A stretch of DNA of 64,000 bases from Scolanthus callimorphus. Lineage: Eukaryota > Cnidaria > Anthozoa > Actiniaria > Edwardsiidae. The stretch spans positions 20,881,073 to 20,945,072 of the forward strand of contig CM066912.1 in the NCBI GenBank assembly GCA_033964015.1. The letters are read 5' to 3'. The stretch's first letter is position 1; each line of letters begins with the position of its first letter. Positions 21,253 through 33,000 of the stretch are shown here, one piece after another. A model generated the notes under the pieces. It ran no database searches, was not told the origin of the DNA, and saw nothing but the letters and a program-made list of their open reading frames with translations. The translations under genes and the position numbers were made by a program.

Positions 21253-21484
21253 CACAAGATTTTATGTCTAAACCCTTATGAATCACGAGAAAGTATACTA
21301 AAAACAAGTCGCCTAAGACTCCGTCATGATTCATCGGCAAATAGTCACCTCGACTTCGTCTCGGTCTCTCCTATCTTCTTAAACACCATTCCTTATATAT
21401 CTGTCCTGAACTTCCCATATTATGCATGCATCATGCGCTGCATGATTATATATCCTTCGAAATTATTGACTTTTGTACACCAAA
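21158..21484. other. intergenic with C-run
   Basis: A run of about 21 C followed by 9 A near 21223-21251. No gene recognised; the open frame across it is proline-rich only because of the run. Confidence 0.5.
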
Positions 21485-21637
21485 TACAGTAAAAACCCGC
21501 GTATAAGAACCTGGAATTTTAGCCTAAAACAGGTTCTTATTTAAATTGAAAATACAAGGAAACATGGGATTCACATGGATAATTCTAGCCTAACAGGTTC
21601 TTAAAATCCAGGTTCTTATATGCGGGTTTTTACTGTA
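21485..21637. mobile_element. 153-bp MITE with ~31-bp TIRs, TA-flanked
   Basis: The left end CAGTAAAAACCCGCGTATAA... and the right end ...TGCGGGTTTTTACTG are inverted repeats with one or two mismatches over ~31 bp. TA sits on both outer sides, as expected for Tc1/mariner-type insertion. 'aggttcttattt' is echoed inside. Confidence 0.85.
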
Positions 21638-22190
21638 ACATAAAAACAGTAAAATAAATTGGCGCGACACTAGAATTAGGATCGCGTTTCTATGAGGCCT
21701 AAGGTTACTTATTGTTTTGTATAATAGCTAAACAGCTGAAGTGTTTCCTTTTTTAACGGTTTTATTTAACAGAACTCACCCACAAATTGCCAGTGCTTTC
21801 ATAGCTATAATCAATCAGCGCGCGGAATTTCTTAAAATCACTTGAGTAAAAACTAACCTCGGATATTCCAAGTTACAGGAAATATTGTCATAAGTGAAAC
21901 GTTGATAGATATCTTTAGACTTGGAAGTTAATTGATGTATGTAACTTTTTGATATTTCTTACACTGGGCTCGCAGAGCAGGTGGGAAATTTGTCGCCGCT
22001 GACAAATGAATGCGGGCGCAGACAAGAGGGCAGGCTTGTGATTGGATTTGGGTCATTCGACCTTCGTTTTATTGTCATTCAAGTTTGAAGAAAATTGTAC
22101 GAGCGAAAATTGCAGTACAAGGTAGAACCAAAAAGATAATTTGGAATACATGTTCAATAATAGAACGAAGCAATGTGTATAAATGTATTA
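21638..22190. other. intergenic, no gene recognised
   Basis: No repeats or coding regions that I can support. Confidence 0.4.
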
Positions 22191-22303
22191 GGACATGAGA
22201 GCATCCTATGTGGACATGAGAGCATCCTATGTGGACATGAGAGCATCCTATGTGGACATGAGAGCATCCTATGTGGACATGAGAGCATCGTATTTGGACA
22301 TCC
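22191..22303. repeat. 21-bp tandem repeat, five copies
   Basis: Five head-to-tail copies of GGACATGAGAGCATCCTATGT starting at 22191, 22212, 22233, 22254 and 22275 (the last with two substitutions), then a partial copy. Because 21 is divisible by 3, both strands stay open and give heptapeptide repeats (G-H-E-S-I-L-C, or C-S-H-V-H-I-G on the other strand). There are no spacers, so it is not a CRISPR array. Confidence 0.9.
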
Positions 22304-22387
22304 TTATATGGTAGTCGTACGACAACCCCTACTCTCAGTCGCGCCGCACCAAGGAAACGTTGGTTCGACAATAGATCGACTGGTGGC

Positions 22388-23147
22388 GGCAAACGTCGAA
22401 CCTGAGTCGAACTTTTTTCCCTCCGGTTCTAATTAAATCACACGGACTGATCACGTGTTAAACGTGTTATGCGCCATTGCCTCAACCAGCTTCAATGATG
22501 CATTTTAATGAGACCGTTTCAGTCGGTATTTACTGAATAAAATGAGCTCTTCTGCGCGTAAAGCAATTTGAAACTTTAGCAAAATCCTAAAAAAGTTCGG
22601 ATTGTAGTCAGCTGTCTGCTTTTTATAAACCTTGCGAAGTGTCAAGTACAAATTATCTGATCTGCATTTACAGTCCATGAATTCAAGACGGTCTTTGATC
22701 TAATATTATGTATACCAGTTCCATTCGAAAATAATTTAACTCTCAAATAAAAAGGCACCTTTATGGAGTATAGTATAGGTTGAAATAATTTCCAGTTCAT
22801 GTGGCGCCACTATGTATTTGCGAGTACGCATGTTCTGTCGGGGGGACACCGACTTTTTCGATGAGGGGGGGGGGGGGGGGTCGATTTTCAGGTTTTGACA
22901 CAACAAAGTGCAATTTGCATTGATTATTTGCTTATTCACATAAATTACAAGTAGATTTGGTGCGACTCTAGAACGCCGTTTGCCGCCACGCCGTACCAGA
23001 GTCATGATTCCCGGAACGGCTCGTCGATCCAGAATTCTGGGTCGACTGAATCAATTAGGTGCGCGGCAAACGCCGTGCTACACATGCACTTCAGTCGAAC
23101 TTTCTTGGTTCGGCTCGTAAAGAGCGACTGAAGTTCGGCGTTTGCCG
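22388..23147. repeat. dispersed 'ggcaaacgccg' core repeat, four copies in both orientations
   Basis: Core GGCAAACGYCG occurs at 22388 (+), about 22974 (inverted), 23065 (+) and 23137 (inverted), often next to 'agtcgaac'. The last two form an inverted pair spanning about 80 bp. A G-run of about 18 lies near 22865. Origin unknown; coding not supported. Confidence 0.55.
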
Positions 23148-23585
23148 TAGACCTAAGACAATTATCATACATCGGAGAGTAGGCAAGAAAGGACAAGCCC
23201 ACGTGCGCTTCATTGGAATTCGATTTTGTGCCGAACCGGGAACTTCAATAGCAAATTAGAGCAGAAACTACGTAAAACTACAGAAATACATCCAATGTTT
23301 ATCGATCTCAGGTGTGTTAAGGTTACTGAGAACCTTCGCGCACCTCCTCGGAAAAAAAATTCATACAACTCCTTAGTTTAACCAAATCCTATATATCGTT
23401 GGAAAGCTTGTAGAATGGACTAGCGGGCTATGACAAAAAGAAAGAACTTTTTAATAAATTTTTTTTTTTGAAGGTTTTATTAAAAATGAGGGCGTGACAC
23501 TTTCAAGAGCTATCGCTGCCGAACTACTTTACCTTGACTCCCAAGTAACACATTGTTTTCAAAAACCGTGTCTGCGTTTTTTAAA

Positions 23586-23760
23586 GCGGAGCTCCCGGTT
23601 ACATATTTTTATAAAAGGGTGCGTTTACCTATCTTGTTGGGCCGTTGCTAGGGAAAACTCTAAGTCCTGCAAAAAATTAATAAGACGTGTCGCGACGTCA
23701 ATTGCTACAGAAAACATTCTTGTTCTCCATTGCAATACTCAAATTCAAATTTTTTTATGT
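23586..23760. repeat. dispersed module 'gcggagctcccggttac', copy
   Basis: Matches 29370-29525 and 59060-59217: 'aaagcggagctcccggttac', 'ataaaa(g)ggtgcgtttacc', 'tatcttgttgggccgttgct', 'gacgtgtcgcgac', ending 'tcttgttctcc'. It precedes CRE-minisatellite units in all three places. Confidence 0.8.
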
Positions 23761-24715
23761 TGCATTTCAAAAAGCTCCATACCCACATACTCCGAATGTT
23801 TTCTCGACTACTCAAGTTTGTTCGCCTAACGATGATGCCTCATCGAGATATAGACTTTTCTAGATTTAATAACGTCATCGATGACGTCATGTCATGAGAT
23901 CTTGGTAGTGCACCCCCCTTGCCTCTAAAATAAGTTTACCCAAGTTTGGTCACCTAGCGATATGCTAGTCCAAAGGTGACAAAAAAACAAGTTTCCTTTT
24001 TTATAACTAATTTGAACACTTTCACATCAAGTTCCTTTTGTCGACCAAAATTGATTGATTTTGTGTCAAGTTGCACAAATTTTTACAAATCAAGAAGGGC
24101 GAAAGTGTTTTTTACATCACAAATTTGACACGATGTTCTGTGGTATACTTTTATACAACAAGTGTACACATTTTTACAAATCAAGAAGGGAGAATTACGC
24201 TTTTCGTCACAATGCGATACGATGTTCTGTTCTATACTTTTATAGAACAAGTGTACACATTCTTACAAATCAAGAAGGGAGAATTGCTAATTCCATCAGG
24301 CAGCAACTTAAGCCTCGTTCCAGGGTCTTCTCGGTCATTTCCAAAATGGAGGCTGACTCTGCTGGACAGTCGACCGTCCATCTAGTTGACTGATTTCAGA
24401 GCCAAAGAGCTCTTTTGTATCTTCTTAGCAATGTACCAGCCGGCTGCTTATAGGCAGAAATTAGAAGAGGGACCTAGAGTGTATGAGTCTCAGGGTCCGT
24501 CAGGCCAAATCAAATTGTTTATTTCCCTTTAATAATACATTTCGGCATCGAAACTCACTTTACTGGACATTCGCAAACTTGGCCTCTGTCCGTTCTGTTT
24601 CCAATTGAAATTGAATGCTCGGAATCTGCTCAACTGCCATTCTTTGGATACAGAATCAAGCGAGAAAAGCTTGAGAGTATGATGTCCTCCGTAGCGACGT
24701 AAAGTTTTCAAAATA

Positions 24716-24835
24716 TTTAACCATTATCCTGCGAGATTGCGCAGAATATCGTCTGATACTTAGCCGACGAGGGACGAAGTCCCGAGTTGACTAAAATCAA
24801 ACGATATTCTGCAAAATCGAGCAGGATAATGGTTT
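24716..24835. repeat. fold-back repeat (aaccattatcctgc), copy 2
   Basis: Same palindrome as 3424-3543, inverted relative to it, with the additional short hairpin 'gacgagggacgaagtcccgag' in the loop. Confidence 0.75.
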
Positions 24836-25021
24836 TATTATTCAGCACATCGATAGCACAAAAACCCCCGAAAAAAAATGACTTTTGTGTATTATTTACG
24901 AGCTCAAAACATCATATTTTCCTCAGAGACGGATATCGCAGGATAGCTGTCATGTACAGTAGACAGCTATTGGCGTTCCAATGACCATATTTGGGCAGTG
25001 CATCGATGTGCTGAATAATAA
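24836..25021. mobile_element. ~190-bp MITE with 20-bp TIRs, copy 2
   Basis: 'ttattattcagcacatcgat' at 24836 and its exact inverse ending at 25021. Same element as 3231-3423 in reverse orientation, again adjoining the fold-back module. Confidence 0.8.
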
Positions 25022-25494
25022 GGTGACATATTCGGCGGCTGAAGTCGTCGAAGGCTGGACGGTCCAGAGTCAGCCTCCATTTTGGAAATGACCGATAGGA
25101 CCCTGGAACGAGGCTGAAGTTGCTGCCTGATTTAAAGCGCAATTCTCCCTTCTTGATTTGTAAAAATGTGTACACTTGTTCTATAAAAGTATAGAACAGA
25201 ACATCGTATCGCATTGTGACGAAGTGTAATTCTCCCTTCTTGATTTGTAAAAATGTGAGCACTTGTTGTATAAAAGTATACCACAGAACATCGTGTCACA
25301 TTTGTGATGAACAAAGCGCTTCTCCCTTCTTGATTTGTAAAATTGTGTGCAACTTGACACAAAATCAAGCAATTTTGGTCGACAAAAAGGGAAATTTGAT
25401 GTGAAAGTCTCAAAATTAGTTGTAAAAAAGTAAACTTGTTTTTTTGTCACCTTTGGACTAGCATATAGCGATGTTGCCTTCCTCTTTTCTAGTT

Positions 25495-25825
25495 TTGATG
25501 ACGTCATGTCACCTGACCTTGATTGTGCACCCCCCTTGCCTCCAAAATAACTTTACCCAATTTGGTCACCCAACGATGTTACCTTCTTGAGGCTAGTTTG
25601 ATGACGCCATTGATGACGTCATGTCACGTGACCTTGGAAGTGAACTCCCCTTGCCTCCAAAATAACTTTACCCAAGTTTGGTCACCTAGCGAGTGTTGCC
25701 TGCTTGAGAGATATTGACTTTTCTAGTTTTGATGACGTCATCGATGACGTCATGTCACGTGACCTTGGTGGTACATCCCCTTACCTCCAAAATAACTTTA
25801 CCCAAGTTTGGTCACCTACACGCAT
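25495..25825. repeat. CRE-rich minisatellite, copy cluster 2
   Basis: Three units of the later-type sequence: 'gatgacgtcatgtcacgtgacctt', 'cctccaaaataactttaccc', 'aagtttggtcacctagcga'. Orientation matches the clusters at 29.5 and 59.2 kb. A single unit lies at about 23865-23960 on the other side of the inverted repeat. Confidence 0.85.
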
Positions 25826-26540
25826 GCAAATTCACGTGAAGATGTACCATGGTGCAATTTGCAATTTTGCATGTAGACCCACGCCCTGACTCATGCACTT
25901 CCAGTTTTATCGAAGTGGAATTAATAAGTCTTTAAAGCGGTGTCAGGGTGAAATTCGGTATGTTAAGTCAGTTGCATGCATGTTTGCTATTCATGATCAA
26001 GAACCCCTCTCGTCATATACTTACAGTACCAGGCGGATGGAATAAATCCAGCATGATTGCAGCACAGAGATCTGACTTTGGACAAATCAGGGGGGGGGGG
26101 GGGAAGCGTTGTTCTCATGCCGGATACATTCGTCGAATCCCCTCCACGCACTTGACAAAAATTGAGCAAACAAAGCGCAGGCCTCTTTCAAAGTCTTCTT
26201 TCAAAGATTACCAGCTTATCATGTTTTTATACAAAAATATAATGTCTCTATATGTCACGATTTTTATTGTTGCTGTAACTGTGATTTATTCCATCCGCCT
26301 GGTACTGTAAGTATATGACGGGGGGGGGGGGGGAGTTGCTTATCATGAATAGCAAAACATGCAATAAATAATACACTCTTAACACACAGAATTCCACCCT
26401 GGTCTTCGAAAGCCTGACCGACCACTTTAAAGACTAATTTTAATTCCACTTGGATAAAACTAGAAGTGCATGGGTCGGGGTTAGGGTCTAAATGCGAATT
26501 TGCCCATGGTCCATTTTCACGTGCATTTCAATGCGTGTAT
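25826..26540. repeat. 715-bp inverted repeat (arms ~225 bp)
   Basis: The left arm 25826-26048 pairs with 26283-26540: 'cttacagtaccaggcggatg' against 'catccgcctggtactgtaag', and 'gtaccatggtgcaattt'/'ttgcccatggtcc' further out. Each side has a G- or C-run near the inner arm end (26090 and 26321). The centre is non-coding. Confidence 0.75.
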
Positions 26541-27075
26541 TTCGAAGGCACCACCCTTAGTTACTGATTTTATGTGATAATGAATTCCATCTTGGTTCAC
26601 TTGAAGTACATGATCAGGGGGTGTCAAGTCTTGTAGAATTGTAGGATATCAAATACTCTCACGATACAAAAATTCGTGTCTGAACTCAAAAGGCAACACG
26701 TCATTTCTTATAGTTTAAAGGATAATTATTTATTCCATTTCGATAAAACTGGAAGTGCATGAGTTAGGGCGTGGGTCTACATGCGAATTTGCCCATTGCA
26801 CCATGGTCCATTTTCACACGAATGTACATGCGTGTATCTTGAACGCAACGCCCTCTGTTACTGATTTTATGTGATAATGAATTCCATCTTGGAACTCTGG
26901 AAGTACATAATCAGGGTGGTGTCCCGTATAGTAGAATTGTAGGGTATTGAATACTCTGTCACGATACAAAATTTCGTGTCCGAACTCAAAAGACAACACG
27001 TCATTTTATCAGTTTAAAGGATAATTAATTCCACTGCTATACAACTGGAAGTATACGTTATCGAGGGTGGGTCTA
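26455..27075. repeat. ~292-bp tandem duplication, about 2.1 copies
   Basis: 'ggaagtgcatgagttagggc' type starts at about 26457, 26749 and 27042. Within units 'ttactgattttatgtgataatgaattcc' (split by indels) and 'gataattaattcc' recur. The right 3.3-kb copy at 56381 begins inside the first unit. Confidence 0.75.
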
Positions 27076-27227
27076 CATCCAGAATTGCTCAGCATGGGAC
27101 GCTCTATCATCCTGCCAAGTTTCATGCTTTTTCCATCAAAATGAACAATTTACTACTTTTTCTGCACGATATTCCTGCACTATTCTTGAGATATTGATTT
27201 CTTTTGCTTCGATGACGTCATTCCGGA

Positions 27228-27376
27228 CGAACGAACGAACGAACGCACAAACCGGAAGTCCATGACAGAATCGTTGGATGATGCATCATATACACTTTTT
27301 TTTTGTTCCTTTTCTCCTGCATGTAGCTATGGGGTTCCGCTCGTGGGCGCCTTCGGCGCCGCGGGAGCTCCGCTAC
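27228..27376. repeat. (GAAC)n microsatellite plus GC hairpin module, copy 1
   Basis: 'ccggacgaacgaacgaacg' then 'aaccggaagtccatgacaga', a T-run, 'ctcctgcatgtagctatggg', and a GC-rich hairpin around 'gggcgccttcggcgcc'. Copies at 56930-57080 and 60400-60557; the last has the longest perfect hairpin. Confidence 0.8.
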
Positions 27377-27775
27377 TAACTCCGATCTCCCCAACGTTTG
27401 TACTGACAGGGTAGGAGGAGCGGAGAAACAAGAGATGACGCATTGGCCAGATCCTCACGTATACTTCCACCTCTCAATGACAAGCAACTCTGATCCCAGC
27501 TCGCTCAACAGGCACTATAATAGCGCAGAGATTACCGAGTTTGCGAGGCACGGCGTCCCAAATCATCGTGATGAGGTGTTTGACCTGCACCCGCTATCCC
27601 TTTTTCTATCCCTTTTTTTCCTGAAAATCTCTTTCTTCCTTAAAATAAGTCCCCGGTACTTCCGCTTTCAGATAACAGAAACGGCACAAGAAATTCAAAT
27701 AAACAGGTGAAAATCGGAAATCGAAAGCGCAAAAAAGCCGAAAGCAGAATTGCCAGTTTTGATCACGGATTCAAT

Positions 27776-27862
27776 CCGGGATCCAGGAGTAAGGGTTCCG
27801 GGATCCAGAGTTATGGGATGCGGGATCCAGAGTGAGGGATCCGATCCAGAGCATGGGATCCC
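27776..27862. repeat. degenerate GGGATCC minisatellite
   Basis: Five to six imperfect repeats of 'gggatccagagt' of about 15-20 bp. Duplicated at about 57478-57565 with the second 3.3-kb copy. Confidence 0.75.
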
Positions 27863-28759
27863 TGGGACGGGATCAAAAACTTATGAGGATCCCATTGCAC
27901 GGACCGAAACCTTCAGTATAAAATTGTGGCAGTTCATAGAACGAGGATGCCCTAGCTTGTTTAATAGTAATTTAAAATTCCAAGATGTCGAGATGAGAAA
28001 TACGTATCGGGGATTTTCACGCCAAACACAAACTGCCTGCTGTTTACAGAGATGAGTAAGCGCAGCCACTCAAGAAAGGGGGAATCCCCTCACAAATTAT
28101 TCAGAAACTAAGGTATTCAATACTAATAGATTCAAAACCTCCGTTGGACCGAAAAGATATGCTCAGTGTTTTCCTCTCAGTGTTTTCGAAAACCCGTTTG
28201 TTTTCGTGTGTTGTAGTGTGTACGTCCTGCCCTCTAAACGAAAACTCCTAAAGTACTATAATATTCCACGAATGCCATTGATATATTTGTAGGTATAGGA
28301 ATTAACGAGCTTCTCTCAGACAGGAAGTCCTAGAATCCCCCGAATGGTCTCTGAAAAATCTACTGCTGCTCGCAGCTCGCGCAACGATGATTTTAGCGGT
28401 GCTCACTTTGCTCGCGGAGTATTATTCGGTGCTCGTTTGCTCGCCAATAATGAACAATGATGGTTGGTGTGCTCGCAAAAAGTGATCCAAAAGAGTTTTC
28501 TAAGTGCTCGGGGCTAGCAGTTTCTTCAAAATGAAAACGCTCGGTCTCCCGCAAAAAAAAAGAAGACAGTGCTCGACAAGTTTGTTCCTCGCCAAGGACC
28601 ATATTTGTGGGCCCTAATTAAGATATTGGGTGAAGCCGGTTATGCCTACCTTTCAGTTGCGATGAGACGATCTTTGTATAATATCTTTGTCTCTGGATCC
28701 TCTTCCAAAAAACGAGTATTATTTCAGAGCTTTGGTCATACCAAATATTGAGATTTACA

Positions 28760-28793
28760 CTGATGAAGGAAGGAAAAGTAGTTTCGAAACGTT
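28760..28793 (+). ncRNA. degenerate hammerhead-ribozyme-like core
   Basis: CTGATGA (28760-28766), an extra A, a stem II candidate GGAA...TTTC, then GAAAC (28786-28790) and GTT. The stem III element ACGT is self-complementary, as in minimal type I hammerheads. Stem I pairing is poor beyond one base pair, so activity is doubtful. The identical motif is at 58455-58488. Confidence 0.35.
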
Positions 28794-29529
28794 TAACTTC
28801 CAGTACCTTCGTACAGACTGTAGATTCTATTTAGACGGACGAAAATCAAGCCGCCGTCATGTGATGTTTTCAAGTTTCAAGGGAAATCCCCTGTAGATTC
28901 TGGTTGGATAGACGATATCACGCCACATTCATGTGATGTTTACAAAGTTTCGTTTTAATGAGGGGAATCCCGTAATAAGATATTCAGCCAAGGTTTGAGT
29001 TTTACTATAAACAAGACGCCTTAGATTGTTCGTGCGGAAACTCAAATAAGTCTCGGCCATATAATACACTCCATCAGGAACTGATATGTCTACAAGGAGC
29101 CCACGAGTTATATGGGAAAAATAGATGCCATTCCACGTCTGTATGCTAGTCCGAAGGAGACAAAAAAAAAGCTCTCTTTTTTAATATTAAATTTGAAGAC
29201 TTTCACATCAAGGACCCTTTTAGTCGACCAAAATTGATTGATTTGTGTCAAGTTGCACATTTTTACAAATCAAGAAGGGAGAATTACGCTTTCCATCACA
29301 ATGCGATACGATGATCTTTGGTATACTTTTAACACGTGTACACACATTTTTAATATATAGATTTAGCCACTGGCTAAAAGCGGAGCTCCCGGTTACCTAT
29401 TTTTATAAAAGGTGCGTTTACCTATCTTGTTGGGCCGTTGCTAGGGAAAATTATAAGTCTTGCAAAAGATTAATAATGTGACGTGTCGCGACATCACTTG
29501 CTACAGAAAACAATCTTGTTCTCCCAAGT

Positions 29530-30007
29530 TTACCCAAGTTTGGTCACCTAGCGATGTTGCCTTCCTGAGATATTCACTTTTCTAGTTTTGATGACGTCAT
29601 GTCACGTGACCTTGACTGTGCACCCCTTGCCTTCAAAATAACTTTACCCAAGTTCGGTCAACTAGCGATGTTACTTCTTGAGATATTGACATTTCTAGTT
29701 TTGGTGACGTCATCGATGACGTCATGTCACGTGACCTGGTAGTGCACCCCCTGCGTCCAAAATACCTAGCAATGTTGCGTTCTCGAGATATAGACTTTTC
29801 TAGTTTTGATGACGTCATCGATGACGTCATGTCACGTGACCTGGAAGTGAACTCCCCTTGCCTCCAAAATAACTTTATCCAAGTTTGGTCACCTAACGAT
29901 GTTGCCTTCTTGAGATATTGACTTTTTTGTTTTGATGACGTCATCGATGACGTCATGTCACGTGACCTTGGAGGTGCACTCCCCTTGCCTCCAAAATAAC
30001 TTTACCC
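29530..30007. repeat. CRE-rich minisatellite, copy cluster 3 (truncated by the array)
   Basis: About four units, several with the full TGACGTCATCGATGACGTCA palindrome and GTCACGTGAC. It stops in mid-unit after 'aactttaccca', where the first 1104-bp unit begins. Confidence 0.9.
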
Positions 30008-33000
30008 ATGTTATAAATATTGCCGACAGCCCACTAGCTACATTTGTAAATAGAACTGCTAAGAATTCTAAGTGGCATTGCTTTCAGATTGTTCGGAATA
30101 GGTTGTAAGCGCGAGAAAGTATGACGTCAGGAACAAACTCGAGAGGAATGACCTCTCAACCAAAACAAACACGGAGCCGCGGTCTCGGTGTCAGTCCAGG
30201 TTCAGGAAACATTTCCTTCAGTAAGTTCAAGGTGTCCATAGTCAAAGTCTTAAGGTGTTTCACTAAGTCAAAGGCCACGGTATAGACGTTAATAAAACGC
30301 TTTCGTTGTGGCCCTGTTGTGAGAAACACGATTGGACTTTAAGACCATTGAATCGGCGCTTACAAAAAGCGAACGTTTTGCATATTTTCAGCAGGCGCAG
30401 CATTTCCAGGCGAGTCTCTTTAGAAACCTTTACTATTAAGAATAGACAGGCTATATCCGATAAGATGACTCAGATGTTTGGGCTGCACGGCTTAGGTTGC
30501 TAGAAGTTCATATGCTCGCATTTTTTGGATTGGATCTTATGGACAAAACATATAAAATGTAGTGTGCGTGAAAGATCCATAGTAAGAGGCGAGTCCGTTG
30601 ACGGTTTTCCTGAAAACCGCTCTTAGATAGCTAAAGTATTTGGAAGACCGGTTTCGGTATCCTGAAAAGGGTACCTTCGTCAGTTCCGTATAGCTAAGTC
30701 TGAGATCGTCGGTGCGCTCGTATTCACAAGCAGTAGGGGACAATCTCGCTAGTCGGAGACAAACAACAGCATATATATGCAAGTCGAAAGCAACTCATTG
30801 CGCATGAGCGACTTGGAAGTTACTGGCAGCTGATTGGTTTATCCAATCAGAACACACAACAAAGAGCTATTGTTAGTTCCCGCGTCTTGTCATTTGTGAT
30901 GTTTCACAAAATGCAAATAGACGGAGAGATTTAGTTGCTCAAATGTGTGAAAATTTTGCCAGTAGACGTTGAATTCTGTTTAACAGTTCTATTATTGGCA
31001 AAAGGTGGACTGGTAAAAAAAGCCCGGTTGCCTGGCTCAAATGTAGGTTTACGAATAGCGTAAGGGTTACAGGGGCTAGTGGAGTTTAAGACCGAAGTCT
31101 AAGTCAAGTACATGTTATAAATATTGCCGACAGTCCACTAGCTACATTTGTAAATAGAACTGCTAAGAATTCTAAGTGGCATTGCTTTCAGATTGTTCGG
31201 AATAGGTTGTAAGCGCGAGAAAGTATGACGTCAGGAACAAACTCGAGAGGAATGACCTCTCAACCAAAACAAACACGGAGCCGCGGTGTCGGTGTCAGTC
31301 CAGGTTCAGGAAACATTTCCTTCAGTAAGTTCAAGGTGTCCATAGTCAAAGTCTTAAGGTGTTTCACTAAGTCAAAGGCCACGGTATAGACGTTAATAAA
31401 ACGCTTTCGTTGTGGCCCTGTTGTGAGAAACACGATTGGACTTTAAGACCATTGAATCGGCGCTTACAAAAAGCGAACGTTTTGCATATTTTCAGCAGGC
31501 GCAGCATTTCCAGGCGAGTCTCTTTAGAAACCTTTACTATTAAGAATAGACAGGCTATATCCGATAAGATGACTCAGATGTTTGGGCTGCACGGCTTAGG
31601 TTGCTAGAAGTTCATATGCTCGAATTTTTGGATTGGATCTTATGGACAAAACATATAAATGTAGTGTGCGTGAAAGATCCATAGTAAGAGGCGAGTCCGT
31701 TGACGGTTTTCCTGAAAACCGCTCTTAGATAGCTAAAGTATTTGGAAGACCGGTTTCGGTATCCTGAAAAGGGTACCTTCGTCAGTTCCGTATAGCTAAG
31801 TCTGAGATCGTCGGTGCGCTCGTATTCACAAGCAGTAGGGGACAATCTCGCTAGTCGGAGACAAACAACAGCATATATATGCAAGTCGAAAGCAACTCAT
31901 TGCGCATGAGCGACTTGGAAGTTACTGGCAGCTGATTGGTTTATCCAATCAGAACACACAACAAAGAGCTATTGTTAGTTCCCGCGTCTTGTCATTTGTG
32001 ATGTTTCACAAAATGCAAATAGACGGAGAGATTTAGTTGCTCAAATGTGTGAAAATTTTGCCAGTAGACGTTGAATTCTGTTTAACAGTTCTATTATTGG
32101 CAAAAGGTGGACTGGTAAAAAAAGCCCGGTTGCCTGGCTCAAATGTAGGTTTACGAATAGCGTAAGGGTTACAGGGGCTAGTGGAGTTTAAGACCGAAGT
32201 CTAAGTCAAGTACATGTTATAAATATTGCCGACAGTCCACTAGCTACATTTGTAAATAGAACTGCTAAGAATTCTAAGTGGCATTGCTTTCAGATTGTTC
32301 GGAATAGGTTGTAAGCGCGAGAAAGTATGACGTCAGGAACAAACTCGAGAGGAATGACCTCTCAACCAAAACAAACACGGAGCCGCGGTGTCGGTGTCAG
32401 TCCAGGTTCAGGAAACATTTCCTTCAGTAAGTTCAAGGTGTCCATAGTCAAAGTCTTAAGGTGTTTCACTAAGTCAAAGGCCACGGTATAGACGTTAATA
32501 AAACGCTTTCGTTGTGGCCCTGTTGTGAGAAACACGATTGGACTTTAAGACCATTGAATCGGCGCTTACAAAAAGCGAACGTTTTGCATATTTTCAGCAG
32601 GCGCAGCATTTCCAGGCGAGTCTCTTTAGAAACCTTTACTATTAAGAATAGACAGGCTATATCCGATAAGATGACTCAGATGTTTGGGCTGCACGGCTTA
32701 GGTTGCTAGAAGTTCATATGCTCGCATTTTTTGGATTGGATCTTATGGACAAAACATATAAAATGTAGTGTGCGTGAAAGATCCATAGTAAGAGGCGAGT
32801 CCGTTGACGGTTTTCCTGAAAACCGCTCTTAGATAGCTAAAGTATTTGGAAGACCGGTTTCGGTATCCTGAAAAGGGTACCTTCGTCAGTTCCGTATAGC
32901 TAAGTCTGAGATCGTCGGTGCGCTCGTATTCACAAGCAGTAGGGGACAATCTCGCTAGTCGGAGACAAACAACAGCATATATATGCAAGTCGAAAGCAAC

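Larger units (their letters stand above)
23958..25470. repeat. 1.5-kb inverted repeat with ~420-bp arms
   Basis: The left arm 23958-24375 and right arm 25050-25470 pair in opposite orientation with a few percent difference. Each arm holds tandem ~75-bp repeats (three on the left at about 24074-24290, three on the right at about 25135-25350) based on 'tttttacaaatcaagaaggg'. The ~675-bp centre holds the module 24716-25021 and a segment related to 60655-60800. A partial third copy is at 29150-29340 and 58845-59035. Confidence 0.85.
26676..30007 (+). repeat. 3.3-kb direct repeat flanking the array, left copy
   Basis: Near-identical to 56381-59705. Almost all differences are one-base changes in homopolymers or small indels (for example gggatccctgggacggg against gggatcctggacggg). 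It holds a (GAAC)n microsatellite with GC hairpin, a GGGATCC minisatellite, a hammerhead-like motif, the 'tacaaatcaagaaggg' module, the 'gcggagctcccgg' module and about four CRE-minisatellite units. Its right edge ends mid-unit where the 1104-bp array starts. Open frames inside have no recognised domains. Confidence 0.92.

Noticed and set aside
22191..22303. Possible CRISPR array
   Set aside because: The 21-bp repeats are directly head-to-tail with no spacers, and the window is eukaryotic.
24055..24393. Open frames with repeated F-T-N-Q-E-G-R type segments
   Set aside because: They reflect the ~75-bp tandem repeats in the arms of the 1.5-kb inverted repeat, and appear in several frames and on both sides.
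30306..30503. Recurrent 65- and 81-codon open frames in every 1104-bp unit
   Set aside because: They overlap on opposite strands, have no recognisable domain, are repeated only because the DNA is repeated, and the 81-codon frame runs straight through the ribozyme. Near-identity of units prevents any test for coding constraint.
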